From Actinomycetota bacterium (lineage in GTDB: Bacteria > Actinomycetota > UBA4738 > HRBIN12): a DNA stretch of 64,000 nucleotides. Location of the stretch: contig JBBECT010000007.1 of NCBI GenBank assembly GCA_040881665.1, forward strand, positions 1-64,000. The letters are read 5' to 3'. This document shows positions 26,286-35,157 of this stretch, one piece after another. The position numbers were made by a program, and so were the translations under genes. Each line of letters starts with the position of its first letter. Position 1 is the stretch's first letter. The notes under the pieces were generated by a model that did not search any database, was not told where the DNA came from, and saw only the letters and a program-made list of their open reading frames with translations.

Positions 26286-27970
26286 GCTCCGACTCCCCCG
26301 ATCCGTGTCGAGGAGCGAGCCGGATCAGTCACGGTGACGATACCGTTGCATCCGTCGACCGTCGCGAGAGCGCCATCGAGGCCGGCTAGATGAACGCCGA
26401 CCACCGCGGGCACGCCGAGCGATCGAGCGACTTCGAACAGGTGCGCTCCAGGGCTCCCCGAGGCCGCCACCAATCCCGCGCTGTTCCACAGCAGCGGCGC
26501 GAGCTGCGGCAGGGGCTGCGACACGGCGAGCACCGCCCGCGGACCCGGGGTTGCCGAAACGCTTCCGTCGACCACCGACACGATGCCCGCACCGATCCCG
26601 GGACACACTGCCGTGCCCTCGGAAGCGGCGCCGGCCCAGCGCACGACATCAACCACGAAGGGTTCCCAGCGGTCGGGCCCGCGCCGGATCGGTGGTCGCG
26701 ACCCCTCGCGCGCCGCCCGCTCGAGCTCTCGGACCGAGAGGCGCCAGACCAGTCGGGCGTCGGGCAGCACACCCGTCTGCTCCAGCGCCTCCCCGATCCC
26801 TTCCACCAGTCCCAGGATGCGGCGAACGGTTCCGGGATGTGGAGGATCACATCGCTCCGAGAGCGACGCAGGCCACGCCTCCGGCTCCGCCCCGAGCAGA
26901 GACCGAGCCCGCGCCTCGGCGGCGCGGAAGGCGACATGAGGTGGCGATCGCCAGACCTGCCCCGTCAGGCCATCGGCGAGCGATCGCGCCTCGGCGAGCG
27001 CGGCGACCGGATCGGGCGTAGGGATCGCCCTCGCCTCGGGCACATCGAGTGCCGCGTACACCCACGGGATCACGAGCTCGTCGCCTAACGGCGCGGGATA
27101 GCGCCGGACCGTCGCAGCCAGTCGCTCGGCGCCCTGCGGCATCGCACGGGACGTGATGGTCGTGATCGAGGGGGCGGGCGAAGCCGACGGCACGGGCAGC
27201 CGCCGGGCTTGCAACAGAAGGATCCCGTCATCCGCCCACCCCCACTCGATCGCGTCGGCGTCGATCGTCGACGCCAGATCTCGTACGAGCCGCCCGGCCT
27301 CGATCGCCCAACGCGGCGTCAGTCCGTCCAGGCCGGCACCCATGTGGACCGTGCCGTCCGCCGACACCTCCGCCAGGACCCCGGATCGCCGCCCGCTCAC
27401 GAGCGTGTCCGGACCCGCGGCGGTCGCGGCGATCGACACCCGGCCGTCGGGTTCCAACCGAGCGGTACCGCCCGCGTCGAATCGCACCCAGGGCTGCAGG
27501 AGCACACCGATCCGAAGAGCATCCGGAGCCACGCCCGCCGCGACCGAGCGCTCGATCACATCCTTGGTGAACGCCGAGGCCCAGCACCCTCGCACACCCA
27601 CCGGAAGATGCTCGGGGTCGACGTCGTGGTAGGTCGCGAAAGCCCCCGACCACCGGCCGTCCTCGTCCAGCGGCGTGGACGATCGCACCACGAGGGTCCC
27701 CTCGAGGAGGGAACCGACGCGACCGAGGTCGCGATCGAGCGCCGGATCGAGCCGTCCGTCGGAGATCGCCAGGGTCGCGGCCGACGGTCCCGAACGGTCG
27801 AGGGCCTCCACGCCGGCGCGGATCGCAACCGCCGACTCGGCGCACGGAACCACCCACCCCCCGAGCACCGGGAACCCGGCCTCGAGGGCACGCGCCAGCC
27901 CCGCGGCCTTGGCTCCGACGGACCCGGGTTGACGAGCCGGCTCCTCGGCGAGCGAGATGAGCCGCTCCAC
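26282..27970 (-). CDS. PEP-synthase/rifampicin-phosphotransferase-like dikinase of unknown substrate
   Basis: A 562-residue protein with the ATP-grasp half of PEP synthases (about 1-255: GAKAAGLARALEAGFPV, LVVRSSTPLDEDGRWSGAF, DADAIEWGWADDGILLLQAR), a helical middle domain (about 265-445) and the swivelling phosphohistidine domain (about 455-545). The catalytic histidine is H510 in AHLFEVARSLGVPAVVG. There is no PEP-binding TIM barrel, so the architecture matches rifampicin phosphotransferases, though shorter (those are about 870 residues). It would transfer phosphate from ATP to an unknown acceptor bound by the middle domain. It is translationally coupled to the amidohydrolase after it, so the acceptor is probably the pathway substrate. 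Confidence 0.8.
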   Translation of the reverse strand: MERLISLAEEPARQPGSVGAKAAGLARALEAGFPVLGGWVVPCAESAVAIRAGVEALDRSGPSAATLAISDGRLDPALDRDLGRVGSLLEGTLVVRSSTPLDEDGRWSGAFATYHDVDPEHLPVGVRGCWASAFTKDVIERSVAAGVAPDALRIGVLLQPWVRFDAGGTARLEPDGRVSIAATAAGPDTLVSGRRSGVLAEVSADGTVHMGAGLDGLTPRWAIEAGRLVRDLASTIDADAIEWGWADDGILLLQARRLPVPSASPAPSITTITSRAMPQGAERLAATVRRYPAPLGDELVIPWVYAALDVPEARAIPTPDPVAALAEARSLADGLTGQVWRSPPHVAFRAAEARARSLLGAEPEAWPASLSERCDPPHPGTVRRILGLVEGIGEALEQTGVLPDARLVWRLSVRELERAAREGSRPPIRRGPDRWEPFVVDVVRWAGAASEGTAVCPGIGAGIVSVVDGSVSATPGPRAVLAVSQPLPQLAPLLWNSAGLVAASGSPGAHLFEVARSLGVPAVVGVHLAGLDGALATVDGCNGIVTVTDPARSSTRIGGVGA

Positions 27971-27974
27971 GAAG

Positions 27975-29213
27975 CTAGTCGACCACCGTGATCTCGTCGA
28001 TCGGGAACGAGGTGATGAGCTCGTGACCGGTCTCGGTGACGACGAGCATCTCCTCGAGCCGGACGCCGAACTCGTGCACCTTGCCGTGCTGGGTCTCCAG
28101 TGCGAAGACCATCCCCGGCTTGATCTCGATCGGGTGATCGAGCGACCAGATCCGCGAGATCACCGGCTGGTCGTACTGCGCGAGTCCGAGACCGTGACCC
28201 CACAGGTTCGCGGCGGCTTCGTCCTCGTCCGCGTACCCCCAGGTCTCCATGGCCGACGGCCACTTCGAGGCGATGTCGCGCGTGCTGACTCCGGGCGCGA
28301 CGGCATCGATCGAGTCGCGGAGCCACTTCAGAGCCGTGTCGTAGTAGGAGCGCATCTCGTCGGTGGGCTTGCCGCCGACGCAGTAGGTCCGGTAGACGCA
28401 CGACTTGAAACCGTTCCAGGTCAGCGCCGCGACGTCGATGATCACCAGCTCCCCGGGCCGGATGATGCGGTCGGAGAAGTTCCGCCAGTTCGGCCAGGCG
28501 TTCGGACCCGACGACACGATGATGTCCTCGACATCTTCGACTCCCGGGTAGTTGTAGAGGAACTCGAACCCGTGAGCGGCCACCTGGTTCTCGGTGAGGC
28601 CCGGACGGATGAACTGGGTCATCTCGTAGTGGAGCGCGTCGCACATCGAGCCCACGATCCGCGAGCAGTTCTGTTCGTCCGGACTCTTGATCGCGCGAGC
28701 CTCCATCATCGGCGTCATCCCGTCGGTCCAGGTGATGCCCGCGCGCTCGAACGTCTTCATCATCGTGAGGTCGATGAAGTCGACCCCGAGCGGCCGGTCT
28801 TTCACACCCGCGTCCTCTAGGTCTCCCGCCAGCGCCTCGGTGAACTTCTCCACCTGCATCATCGAGGCGGGTCCGGCCGCACCCTTGATCCATGCGAACG
28901 AGTGCCGCACGTTCTGAGGTGGGATCCAGGGCGAGTGCTCCTTGATGTGGATGCCGATGTCACCCTGCTCGTACAGGATCGGCTCTCGGCCGTCGACGAG
29001 CACCGCGTAGCGCAGGCCGGGCTTGAGCTTGTTCCATCCCGGCGTCAACGTGGACGTGACGTAGCGGATGTTCTCGTCGTACATCATCAGCATCGCGCCC
29101 AGCCCATGACGCTTCATCGCGTCGCGTGCGCGCTCCAGACGGTACGCACGCACCGCATCCCAGTTGATGCCCCGTTTCCATTCGATGTTCGCGTAGCCGA
29201 ACGCTTCCTTCAT
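27975..29213 (-). CDS. M24-family (creatinase/Xaa-Pro dipeptidase-like) protein with altered metal site
   Basis: A 412-residue pita-bread-fold protein: an N-terminal creatinase-type domain (ALMMYDENIRYVTSTLTPGW) and a catalytic domain with NAWPNWRNFSDRIIRPGEL, GHGLGL, ALETQHG and VRLEEMLVVTE. Of the five usual metal ligands, the first aspartate (IIDVAAL, lacking the usual D-x-G), the histidine and both glutamates are there, but the second aspartate of the 'SDxTRT' motif is a cysteine (KSCVYRTY). It may therefore bind one metal or be a metal-free hydrolase like creatinase itself. It follows the aldolase gene by 53 bases and precedes the dikinase by 4, inside one operon. Confidence 0.85.
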   Translation of the reverse strand: MKEAFGYANIEWKRGINWDAVRAYRLERARDAMKRHGLGAMLMMYDENIRYVTSTLTPGWNKLKPGLRYAVLVDGREPILYEQGDIGIHIKEHSPWIPPQNVRHSFAWIKGAAGPASMMQVEKFTEALAGDLEDAGVKDRPLGVDFIDLTMMKTFERAGITWTDGMTPMMEARAIKSPDEQNCSRIVGSMCDALHYEMTQFIRPGLTENQVAAHGFEFLYNYPGVEDVEDIIVSSGPNAWPNWRNFSDRIIRPGELVIIDVAALTWNGFKSCVYRTYCVGGKPTDEMRSYYDTALKWLRDSIDAVAPGVSTRDIASKWPSAMETWGYADEDEAAANLWGHGLGLAQYDQPVISRIWSLDHPIEIKPGMVFALETQHGKVHEFGVRLEEMLVVTETGHELITSFPIDEITVVD

Positions 29214-29266
29214 CTGTGTGGCTCCTTCTTCTCGGTCTCGGTGTGCGCGGTTCTCGTGCGGACCGG

Positions 29267-30484
29267 TCAGGAGGTGACCCCGTCGACGATCGCGGTGAAG
29301 GCATCGTCGTCGACGAGCCCCTTGGTCTCGAGCGAACGTGCCTTGACCTCGTCCAGGATCTCCTGCATCTGCTCGTCCGTCGCCTTGAGGCCGAGACGGT
29401 CAAGTCCGGCCGCGACCGAGTCCAGACCCGAACCTTTGCCGAGCACGAGCACCGGGTCGGGCTGACCGACCAGCTCGGGCCGATACGGGAACGACTCGGT
29501 GAGTTCGTCGCCGACGTTGCGGACCCATGTCGTGATGATCCCCGACTCGACGTTGTAGAGGCGCTCCCCGACCACGGGCCGATTCGAGGGCTGCGAAACG
29601 CCCGCGATCTCCATCACGAGCTTCGACAGGTCGAAGAACCGTTCCGTGGAGATCCCGGTCTCCATCCCGTACATCGTCAGCAGCGCGAGCACGGTCTCCT
29701 CCATCGGGGTGTTCCCGGCGCGTTCGCCGATCCCCGTGACCGTCGTCTGGATCACCTCCACGCCTTCGGCCACCGCGATCAGGGTGTTCGCGACCCCGAG
29801 TCCGAAGTCCATGTGGAAGTGGGTCTCCAGCGGGACCCCGAGACGATCGCGCGTCTTGCGCACGAAGAGTTGGACGCCGTGCGGGGACAACACGCCGAAC
29901 GTGTCCACGAGTCCGACCGCATCGACGTGCCCGTCGGTGGCCACCCGCTCCAGGAGGTCGAGGTACTCGACCAGTCCCGCGCGCGTCGCGTCGATCGGGA
30001 AGAAGGACACGGTCAGTCCGAGTTCGTGTGCGAGGCTCGTCGCCTCGATCGACGCGTCGATCGCGCGCTCGACCGGCCAGCGGTAGGCCATCTCGATCAG
30101 GTGGTGGCTCGAGGGGATCTCCATCACGACCCCGTCGACCCCGCAGTCCGCTGCACGCTTCACGTCGTCGACCATGCAGCGGGAGAACGCGTAGACCTTC
30201 GACGGCAGGCCCATCTTCACCATCTCGCGCACCGCGGCGTCGTCGGCCGGAGACACGGCCGGCAGGCCGGCTTCGATCCGCGGGACCCCGGCCTCGGCCA
30301 GCGCCTCGGCGATCCGCAGCTTCTCGTCTTTCGTGAAGACGACTCCGGCCTGTTGCTCGCCGTCGCGGAGGGTGACGTCGTGGACCTGCACCGTGGCAGG
30401 AAGGTCCATCGTGTCGCGGATCTCCGGCATGAAGTTCCACGGACTGGTGAACCAACGATCGGTCTTCCACGGCTGCTCGGCCAT
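29267..30484 (-). CDS. HMG-CoA-lyase/isopropylmalate-synthase-like aldolase
   Basis: A 405-residue DRE-TIM metallolyase. The signature is HDVTLRDGEQQAGVVFTKDE near residue 36, with THFHMDFGLGVANTLIA later supplying the HxH metal ligands. It also has a C-terminal extension of about 110 residues, but it lacks the leucine-sensing domain of true isopropylmalate synthases. Members condense or cleave an oxo acid with an acyl-CoA or pyruvate. ATG at 30484 has GAGGGGAG just upstream and heads the minus-strand operon; an A-T-rich palindrome lies 35 bases further upstream. It may form or split the central intermediate of the pathway. Confidence 0.88.
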   Translation of the reverse strand: MAEQPWKTDRWFTSPWNFMPEIRDTMDLPATVQVHDVTLRDGEQQAGVVFTKDEKLRIAEALAEAGVPRIEAGLPAVSPADDAAVREMVKMGLPSKVYAFSRCMVDDVKRAADCGVDGVVMEIPSSHHLIEMAYRWPVERAIDASIEATSLAHELGLTVSFFPIDATRAGLVEYLDLLERVATDGHVDAVGLVDTFGVLSPHGVQLFVRKTRDRLGVPLETHFHMDFGLGVANTLIAVAEGVEVIQTTVTGIGERAGNTPMEETVLALLTMYGMETGISTERFFDLSKLVMEIAGVSQPSNRPVVGERLYNVESGIITTWVRNVGDELTESFPYRPELVGQPDPVLVLGKGSGLDSVAAGLDRLGLKATDEQMQEILDEVKARSLETKGLVDDDAFTAIVDGVTS

Positions 30485-30518
30485 ATCGCTCCCCTCAGAA
30501 CACCCGGATCCGGATGGT

Positions 30519-30534
30519 GCATCATATACGATGC
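30519..30534. promoter_or_regulatory. A-T-rich palindrome in a divergent promoter
   Basis: gcatcatatacgatgc is an imperfect 16-base palindrome (one symmetric mismatch) lying between the divergent aldolase operon (start 30484) and the amidohydrolase gene (start 30591). In such GC-rich DNA this island is conspicuous. It could be a -10 element, an operator of the GntR protein at 40092, or both. Confidence 0.45.
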
Positions 30535-30590
30535 GCTCACGAAGCGGGCCCGGTCCCGTGCCTGGGGACTCACGGACACAGGAGTGAACG

Positions 30591-31571
30591 ATGCCGATCA
30601 TCGATATCCACAATCACGTCACCCCACGACGGTTCCGGGACGCGATCGAGCGGGACGGAGTCTGGAACACCTTGGGGCCCGACGTCGGAGAGCTCCACAT
30701 CCCCAAGTTCTCGATCGACCCCGCCGAGCGGGTCGCGGAGATGGACGAGATGGGCGTGGACATCCACGCCCTGACGATCAACACGGGATTCTTCAAGTAC
30801 GACCTCGATCCGGAGGTCACGAAGGTCATCGCCCGCGAATGCAACGAGGAACTCGCCGAGATGATGACCGCGTTCCCCGATCGGTTCACGGCCCTCGCGT
30901 CGCTGCCGATGCAGGATGTCCCCGCCGCGATCGACGAGATGGCCTGGGCGATGGACGAGAAGGGCTTCAAGGGGGTCACGCTCGGCGACCACGTGAACGG
31001 TCAGGAGCTGGACGAGCCACAGTTCCGCCCCTTCTGGAAGGCCGTCGAGGAACTCGGAGCGGTGATTTTCTTTCACCAGTGCAGCGCAACGGTTGTGGAG
31101 TATCGAACGGACCGCTACGGACTGCCCAACGTCGTCGGCAACCTCGCGGATCGCGCGGTGACGTACGGCTCCCTGGTCTACGGCGGGGTGATGGACGAGT
31201 TCCCCGACCTGAAGATCTGTCTCGGCCACGCCGGAGGCTACGCGGCCTTCGGCGCCGCGAGGATGGACCGCGGCTGGCAGGCCGGTGCGCTCGAGAACAT
31301 GCCGGAGTTCGACGACTCACGCACCGTGCTGCGCACGCCGCCGAGCGAGTACCTCAGCAGGTTCTACTACGACTGCTGCACCTATACGGAGGCGACCCTC
31401 CGGTTCCTGATCGACGCGGTGGGGATCGACCGTGTCGTGCTCGGCACCGACTATCCGGCTCCGATGCTCCTCGAAGACGCGGTCAGGTGGATCCGATCGC
31501 TCGAGGGTCTCACCGACGCCGAGAAGGACGCGATCCTGTCCGAGAACGCGACCCGGCTGCTGGGGATGTAA
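30591..31571 (+). CDS. ACMSD-like amidohydrolase, paralogue B
   Basis: A 326-residue TIM-barrel enzyme related to the proteins at 25290 and 32606. Metal ligands are HNH (MPIIDIHNHVTPRRF), VIFFHQCSA, LKICLGHAGGYAAF and VLGTDYPAPM. The region after the second ligand (YGLPNVVGNLADRAVTYGSL) closely parallels paralogue C, suggesting that B and C are the nearer pair. It is transcribed alone on the plus strand, divergently from the aldolase operon, and shares its promoter palindrome. Its 3' end meets the end of the D-hydroxyacid dehydrogenase gene head to head. Confidence 0.9.
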   Translation: MPIIDIHNHVTPRRFRDAIERDGVWNTLGPDVGELHIPKFSIDPAERVAEMDEMGVDIHALTINTGFFKYDLDPEVTKVIARECNEELAEMMTAFPDRFTALASLPMQDVPAAIDEMAWAMDEKGFKGVTLGDHVNGQELDEPQFRPFWKAVEELGAVIFFHQCSATVVEYRTDRYGLPNVVGNLADRAVTYGSLVYGGVMDEFPDLKICLGHAGGYAAFGAARMDRGWQAGALENMPEFDDSRTVLRTPPSEYLSRFYYDCCTYTEATLRFLIDAVGIDRVVLGTDYPAPMLLEDAVRWIRSLEGLTDAEKDAILSENATRLLGM

Positions 31572-32600
31572 CTACCCCAGCCGGTCCGGTTGCTCGATCG
31601 GCGCTTCGCCGTACACCTCGGGATTCATCACGTTCGGCGGACGATCACCCCGGATCATCGCGGAGAGGTTCTCCACGACCGCGAGCGCCATGTTCGTCCG
31701 CGCCTCCACGGTCGCGCTCCCGATATGCGGGGTCAGGACGACGTTGGGGAAGGTGAACAGCTCCGGACTCGGCGACGGTTCGCTGATCGGCGGTTCGTTC
31801 CAGTAGACATCGAGGGCCGCCCCCGCGATCTTCGCCTCGCGCAGCGCCTCGATCATCGCGGGCTCGTCCACGATCCGCCCTCGAGCCGCGTTCACGAAGA
31901 ACGCGGTCGGCTTCATCAGGTCGAACTCCCGGGCGCCGATCATCTTGTGCGTCGTAGCGTTGTAGGTCGTCATCAGCACGACGAAGTCCGCGCGTCGCAG
32001 CAGGTCGTCGCGCTCGGGCTCCCACGAGACCCCGAGCTCGGCCTCCAGCTCGGAGCCGAGGCGATTGCGCTTGGTGTAGATCACGTCCATCTCGAACGCT
32101 CGCAGGCGTTTCGCGATCTGCTGACCGATGTCTCCGAGCCCGATCATCCCGACGGTCTTGCCGCTGAGCTCGGTCGTGAGGAACGTGGTCGACTGCTCCT
32201 GATGGAACCGACCCGCCCGGACGAACGCGTCCGCCTCGGGGATCCGCCACGCTAGGGAGATCAGAAGCGCACACGTGAGGTCACACGTGGTCTTGGTGAT
32301 CAGGTGCGGGATCACGGTCACCGGCAGCTGACGGCGGGTGGCCGCCTCGACGTCGACGACATTGGGGAACAGCGCCATCGTCGCGATCCCCTTCAGCTTG
32401 GGAGCGGCCTCCATCACCTCTTCGTCGACCGGGGTGTCCCCGAGCATCCATAGGTACTCCGCGTCCCGAACGCCGTGCATCAATTCGGGCTTGCTGATCA
32501 TCCGCTCGGACTCGAACACCTCGACGTCGGCGAACGTGGCGAGTTCGGTCCGGCCGATGTCCATGATCGGCTGACAGACGAACACTTTGGGCTTGGCCAT
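31572..32600 (-). CDS. D-2-hydroxyacid dehydrogenase, second copy
   Basis: A 342-residue dehydrogenase of the phosphoglycerate/glyoxylate reductase family. VGMIGLGDIGQQIAKRLRAF is the Rossmann loop; the catalytic residues are the arginine of NAARGRIVDEP, the glutamate of VYWNEPPIS and the histidine of LTPHIGSAT. It is not a close relative of the copy at 24272. It is the last gene of the ABC transporter operon, five bases after amidohydrolase C. ATG at 32600 is chosen because a ribosome binding site (GAGGGTGATC) precedes it. Probably oxidises or reduces the acid made by the amidohydrolase. Confidence 0.9.
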   Translation of the reverse strand: MAKPKVFVCQPIMDIGRTELATFADVEVFESERMISKPELMHGVRDAEYLWMLGDTPVDEEVMEAAPKLKGIATMALFPNVVDVEAATRRQLPVTVIPHLITKTTCDLTCALLISLAWRIPEADAFVRAGRFHQEQSTTFLTTELSGKTVGMIGLGDIGQQIAKRLRAFEMDVIYTKRNRLGSELEAELGVSWEPERDDLLRRADFVVLMTTYNATTHKMIGAREFDLMKPTAFFVNAARGRIVDEPAMIEALREAKIAGAALDVYWNEPPISEPSPSPELFTFPNVVLTPHIGSATVEARTNMALAVVENLSAMIRGDRPPNVMNPEVYGEAPIEQPDRLG

Positions 32601-32605
32601 CGAGA

Positions 32606-33574
32606 TCACCCTCCGAAGATCGTCGCGGCGGTGCCGCGTAGGAGCGCCTCGCGCTCGTCCGTGGACAACTCATCCATCGCTTCGAGTCGTCCGACCGGGT
32701 CGTCGAACGTCATCGGGGCCGGCCAGTCGGTGCCGAACACCACGCGGTCCGCCCCGACGACGTCGATCAGGAACCGCAGGTTCCGAGGCGTGTACACCAC
32801 CGTGTCGTAGTAGAAGCGGCGTACGTAGGTGCTGGGACGGTCTTTCGCCTTGCCGCGCATCGACGGCCACACGTCCCATCCCTTGTCCAAGCGGTCGAGC
32901 GCGTACGGTACGTAGCCGCCCCCGTGACACAGACACACGGTGAGGTTCGGGTACTTGTCCATCACGCCGCCGTAGATCAACGAGGCGAACGTGATCGTCC
33001 GATCGACGAGGTTGCCGATCGAGTTCAGCAGGAAGAAGTCCTCGGTACGCGCCGCGACCGTGGTGTGCTTAAACTGGTGCACGAGCAGGAACACGCCGAG
33101 CTCCTCGGCGACCTCGAAGAAGCTGTCGAACACAGCGTCGTCGTAGGTGCGGTTGTTCACATGGTCGTCGATCATGAATCCCGTGAGACCCAGCTCCCCC
33201 ATCCCACGGGCCATCTCCTTCTTGGCCCGTTCGACATCCTGCATCGGGAGTGTGCCGAGCCCCGTGAACCGATCCGGGTGATCGCGCACCATGCCCGCGA
33301 TCTCCTCATTCGCCTCCTGCGAGATCCGCTCGGTAACCTCCGGAGCCTGGTCGTACTGATAGAACACGTCGGTAGGCGAGACGAGCTGGATGTCGATCCT
33401 CAGCTCGTCCATCGTCTCGATCCGCTTCTGGACGCTCCATCGGTTCTTCTCGTTGCCGAGCTCGCCGTCGGCGGACGTCATGCCGTGCCAGTCGGTGCCG
33501 TCTTCGAGGACGGCCTTCTTGAATCGCTCGAGCGTGCAGTGGCAATGCACGTCGATGACCTTGCCCTGTGCCAT
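32606..33574 (-). CDS. ACMSD-like amidohydrolase, paralogue C
   Basis: A 322-residue amidohydrolase-2 protein. Ligands: HCH (KVIDVHCHCTLERF), FLLVHQFKH, VCLCHGGGYVPYA and VFGTDWPAPMTFDD. It is encoded between a double Dabb protein and a D-2-hydroxyacid dehydrogenase, downstream of the NitT/TauT-type transporter genes on the same strand, so it probably acts on the imported compound or a close derivative. It is one of three paralogues within 8.3 kb, an unusual local multiplication of this family. Confidence 0.9.
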   Translation of the reverse strand: MAQGKVIDVHCHCTLERFKKAVLEDGTDWHGMTSADGELGNEKNRWSVQKRIETMDELRIDIQLVSPTDVFYQYDQAPEVTERISQEANEEIAGMVRDHPDRFTGLGTLPMQDVERAKKEMARGMGELGLTGFMIDDHVNNRTYDDAVFDSFFEVAEELGVFLLVHQFKHTTVAARTEDFFLLNSIGNLVDRTITFASLIYGGVMDKYPNLTVCLCHGGGYVPYALDRLDKGWDVWPSMRGKAKDRPSTYVRRFYYDTVVYTPRNLRFLIDVVGADRVVFGTDWPAPMTFDDPVGRLEAMDELSTDEREALLRGTAATIFGG

Positions 33575-33611
33575 GCGGGTGGGTCCTCTCGTCGAGTCGC
33601 GTTAAGGGTGG

Positions 33612-34304
33612 TCAGTGGCCGTACATCGTGTGGGTCATGCGGGCGGTCCACTCGTACCTCGTCACGTCGGCGACCTCTCGCATCGCCTTCGTGTACGCGT
33701 CACCTTTCACGAACGCATCCGCAGCGTCCCGATCGGTCAACCCGACGTCGATGATCCAGTCGTAGTCGGTCCGCAGCTTGCCCACACTCGTGCCGATCGT
33801 GACCCGCTCGACACCCGGTTCGTCACCCAGGCGCTTGATCTCGGCCAGGGTGCGTTCCTTCGTCGCGTCGTCGACGTCGTCCTTCCAGAGGAACAGCGCC
33901 GCGTGCCGGACGTGGCCCGGCTCGATGATCGGGTCGCCGTCGTACCAGAAGTCGATCCGAGCGGTCAGTTCACCCTGGCACTTGGCGGCGTTGTAGACCG
34001 CGATCTCGTGGTGCACGTCGTCCTTGTTGTATGCCTCGAGGGCGGCTTCGTCCTCGAAGTCCAGATGCAGCGCGACGTCGTAGTCGCACGGCGGTCCCTC
34101 CGTCTGGCCTTGCCAGCGTGGCGTCCGATCCCACGGCTTCGTGTCCTTCAGGTGGAGGGAGCCACCGAACAGATCCTGGCCGAAGTCGATCGCCGACGGC
34201 CCGGCGGCGGTGAAGCGCATGAACGCGGATCCCTTCTGCATCCAGCGCATCTCCTCCTCTCCGTTGCCCTCCTTCAGCATGAAGAAAGCGGTGTGTCGCA
34301 ACAT
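33612..34304 (-). CDS. Protein with two tandem Dabb (dimeric alpha-beta barrel) domains
   Basis: A 230-residue protein made of two ferredoxin-like Dabb units: residues 1-105 start MLRHTAFFMLKEGN, and residues about 128-230 start HVRHAALFLWKDDVDDATKE, each with the usual early histidine and a later 'Y...A' helix (ALEAYNKDDVHHEIA; AADAFVKGDAYTKAM). Single Dabb proteins act as dimers, for example as cyclases or stress proteins; here the dimer seems to be fused. It sits between the transporter ATPase and amidohydrolase C, which suggests a catalytic role, for example a cyclisation or decarboxylation in the same pathway. Confidence 0.85.
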   Translation of the reverse strand: MLRHTAFFMLKEGNGEEEMRWMQKGSAFMRFTAAGPSAIDFGQDLFGGSLHLKDTKPWDRTPRWQGQTEGPPCDYDVALHLDFEDEAALEAYNKDDVHHEIAVYNAAKCQGELTARIDFWYDGDPIIEPGHVRHAALFLWKDDVDDATKERTLAEIKRLGDEPGVERVTIGTSVGKLRTDYDWIIDVGLTDRDAADAFVKGDAYTKAMREVADVTRYEWTARMTHTMYGH

Positions 34305-34363
34305 GTGGTCCTCCTCGTGTCGTCGTCGGGCGCTCGAAGAAAGCTACACGTGGCGGGGCACCG

Positions 34364-35122
34364 TCACGCTTCGACCAGCGGACGTTCCATCTCCTCGAAC
34401 AGCTCGAGGATCTCCGCCTGCTGGATCGCGACCTCCCGATCGGTCTGCCGACGCGGGAACGGGAGGTCGATCATGAGATCGCGGAACACCATGCCGCGGC
34501 TGCTCATCATGATGACGCGGTTCGACAACTGGACGGCTTCGAGCACGTCGTGGGTCACGAAGAGCACGGTCGAGTGGGTATCGAGCCACAGCTTCTGGAG
34601 CTCCACGCGCAGGTCCCGAGCCGTGATCGCGTCGAGGTGGCTGAAGGGCTCGTCCATCAGCAGCAGGTCGGGGCGGATCGACAAGGCGCGAGCGATCCCG
34701 ACGCGCTGCTGCATCCCACCGGACAGCTGCCCCGGGAACATCTCCGCGGTGGCGCCGAGGTTGACCATGTCGAGGAACTCCCGACCGCGCGCGACGCGCG
34801 CTTCCGAGTCCTTTTCGTCGAGCACGTAGACCATGTTGTCGAGCACCGTCTTCCACGGCAGGAGCCGGGGATCCTGAAAGACGTACCCGATGCGGGCCGG
34901 GCCCTCGTCCCCCGTCACCTCCAAGGTGCCGCCGCTGGGATCTTCGATACCCGAGACCATGTTCAGGAACGTGCTCTTCCCGCATCCGGACGGGCCGACC
35001 AGTGCGACGAACGTGTGGCCTTCAGCCTCGAAGCTGACGTCGCGCAGCGCGACGACCGGATCCTGCCCCGCACGTGTGGGTGCGAAGACCTTCTTGACGT
35101 CATCTGCTACCAGTCGCGCCAC
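34364..35122 (-). CDS. ABC transporter ATP-binding protein, NitT/TauT type
   Basis: A 252-residue ATPase with Walker A GPSGCGKST, Q-loop FQDPRLLPW, signature LSGGMQQRVGIARAL, Walker B LLLMDEPFSHLDA and H-loop FVTHDVLEA. The sequence matches the SsuB/TauB/NrtD group that powers uptake of sulphonates, nitrate, thiamine precursors and related small molecules. It belongs to an operon with two permease genes upstream and a substrate-binding lipoprotein gene at 38021. The 35-base gap to the permease gene supports co-transcription. Cytoplasmic face of the membrane. Confidence 0.93.
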   Translation of the reverse strand: MARLVADDVKKVFAPTRAGQDPVVALRDVSFEAEGHTFVALVGPSGCGKSTFLNMVSGIEDPSGGTLEVTGDEGPARIGYVFQDPRLLPWKTVLDNMVYVLDEKDSEARVARGREFLDMVNLGATAEMFPGQLSGGMQQRVGIARALSIRPDLLLMDEPFSHLDAITARDLRVELQKLWLDTHSTVLFVTHDVLEAVQLSNRVIMMSSRGMVFRDLMIDLPFPRRQTDREVAIQQAEILELFEEMERPLVEA

Positions 35123-35157
35123 GTCGTCTCAGCTCCTGTTCGTCGTCGCTCCGTCGC

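Noticed and set aside
27975-29213. Naming the altered M24 protein as the DMSP lyase DddP
   Set aside because: The NAWP...DRIIRPGE region is reminiscent of DddP, but the metal-site residues do not match what I recall of DddP, so only the family is claimed.
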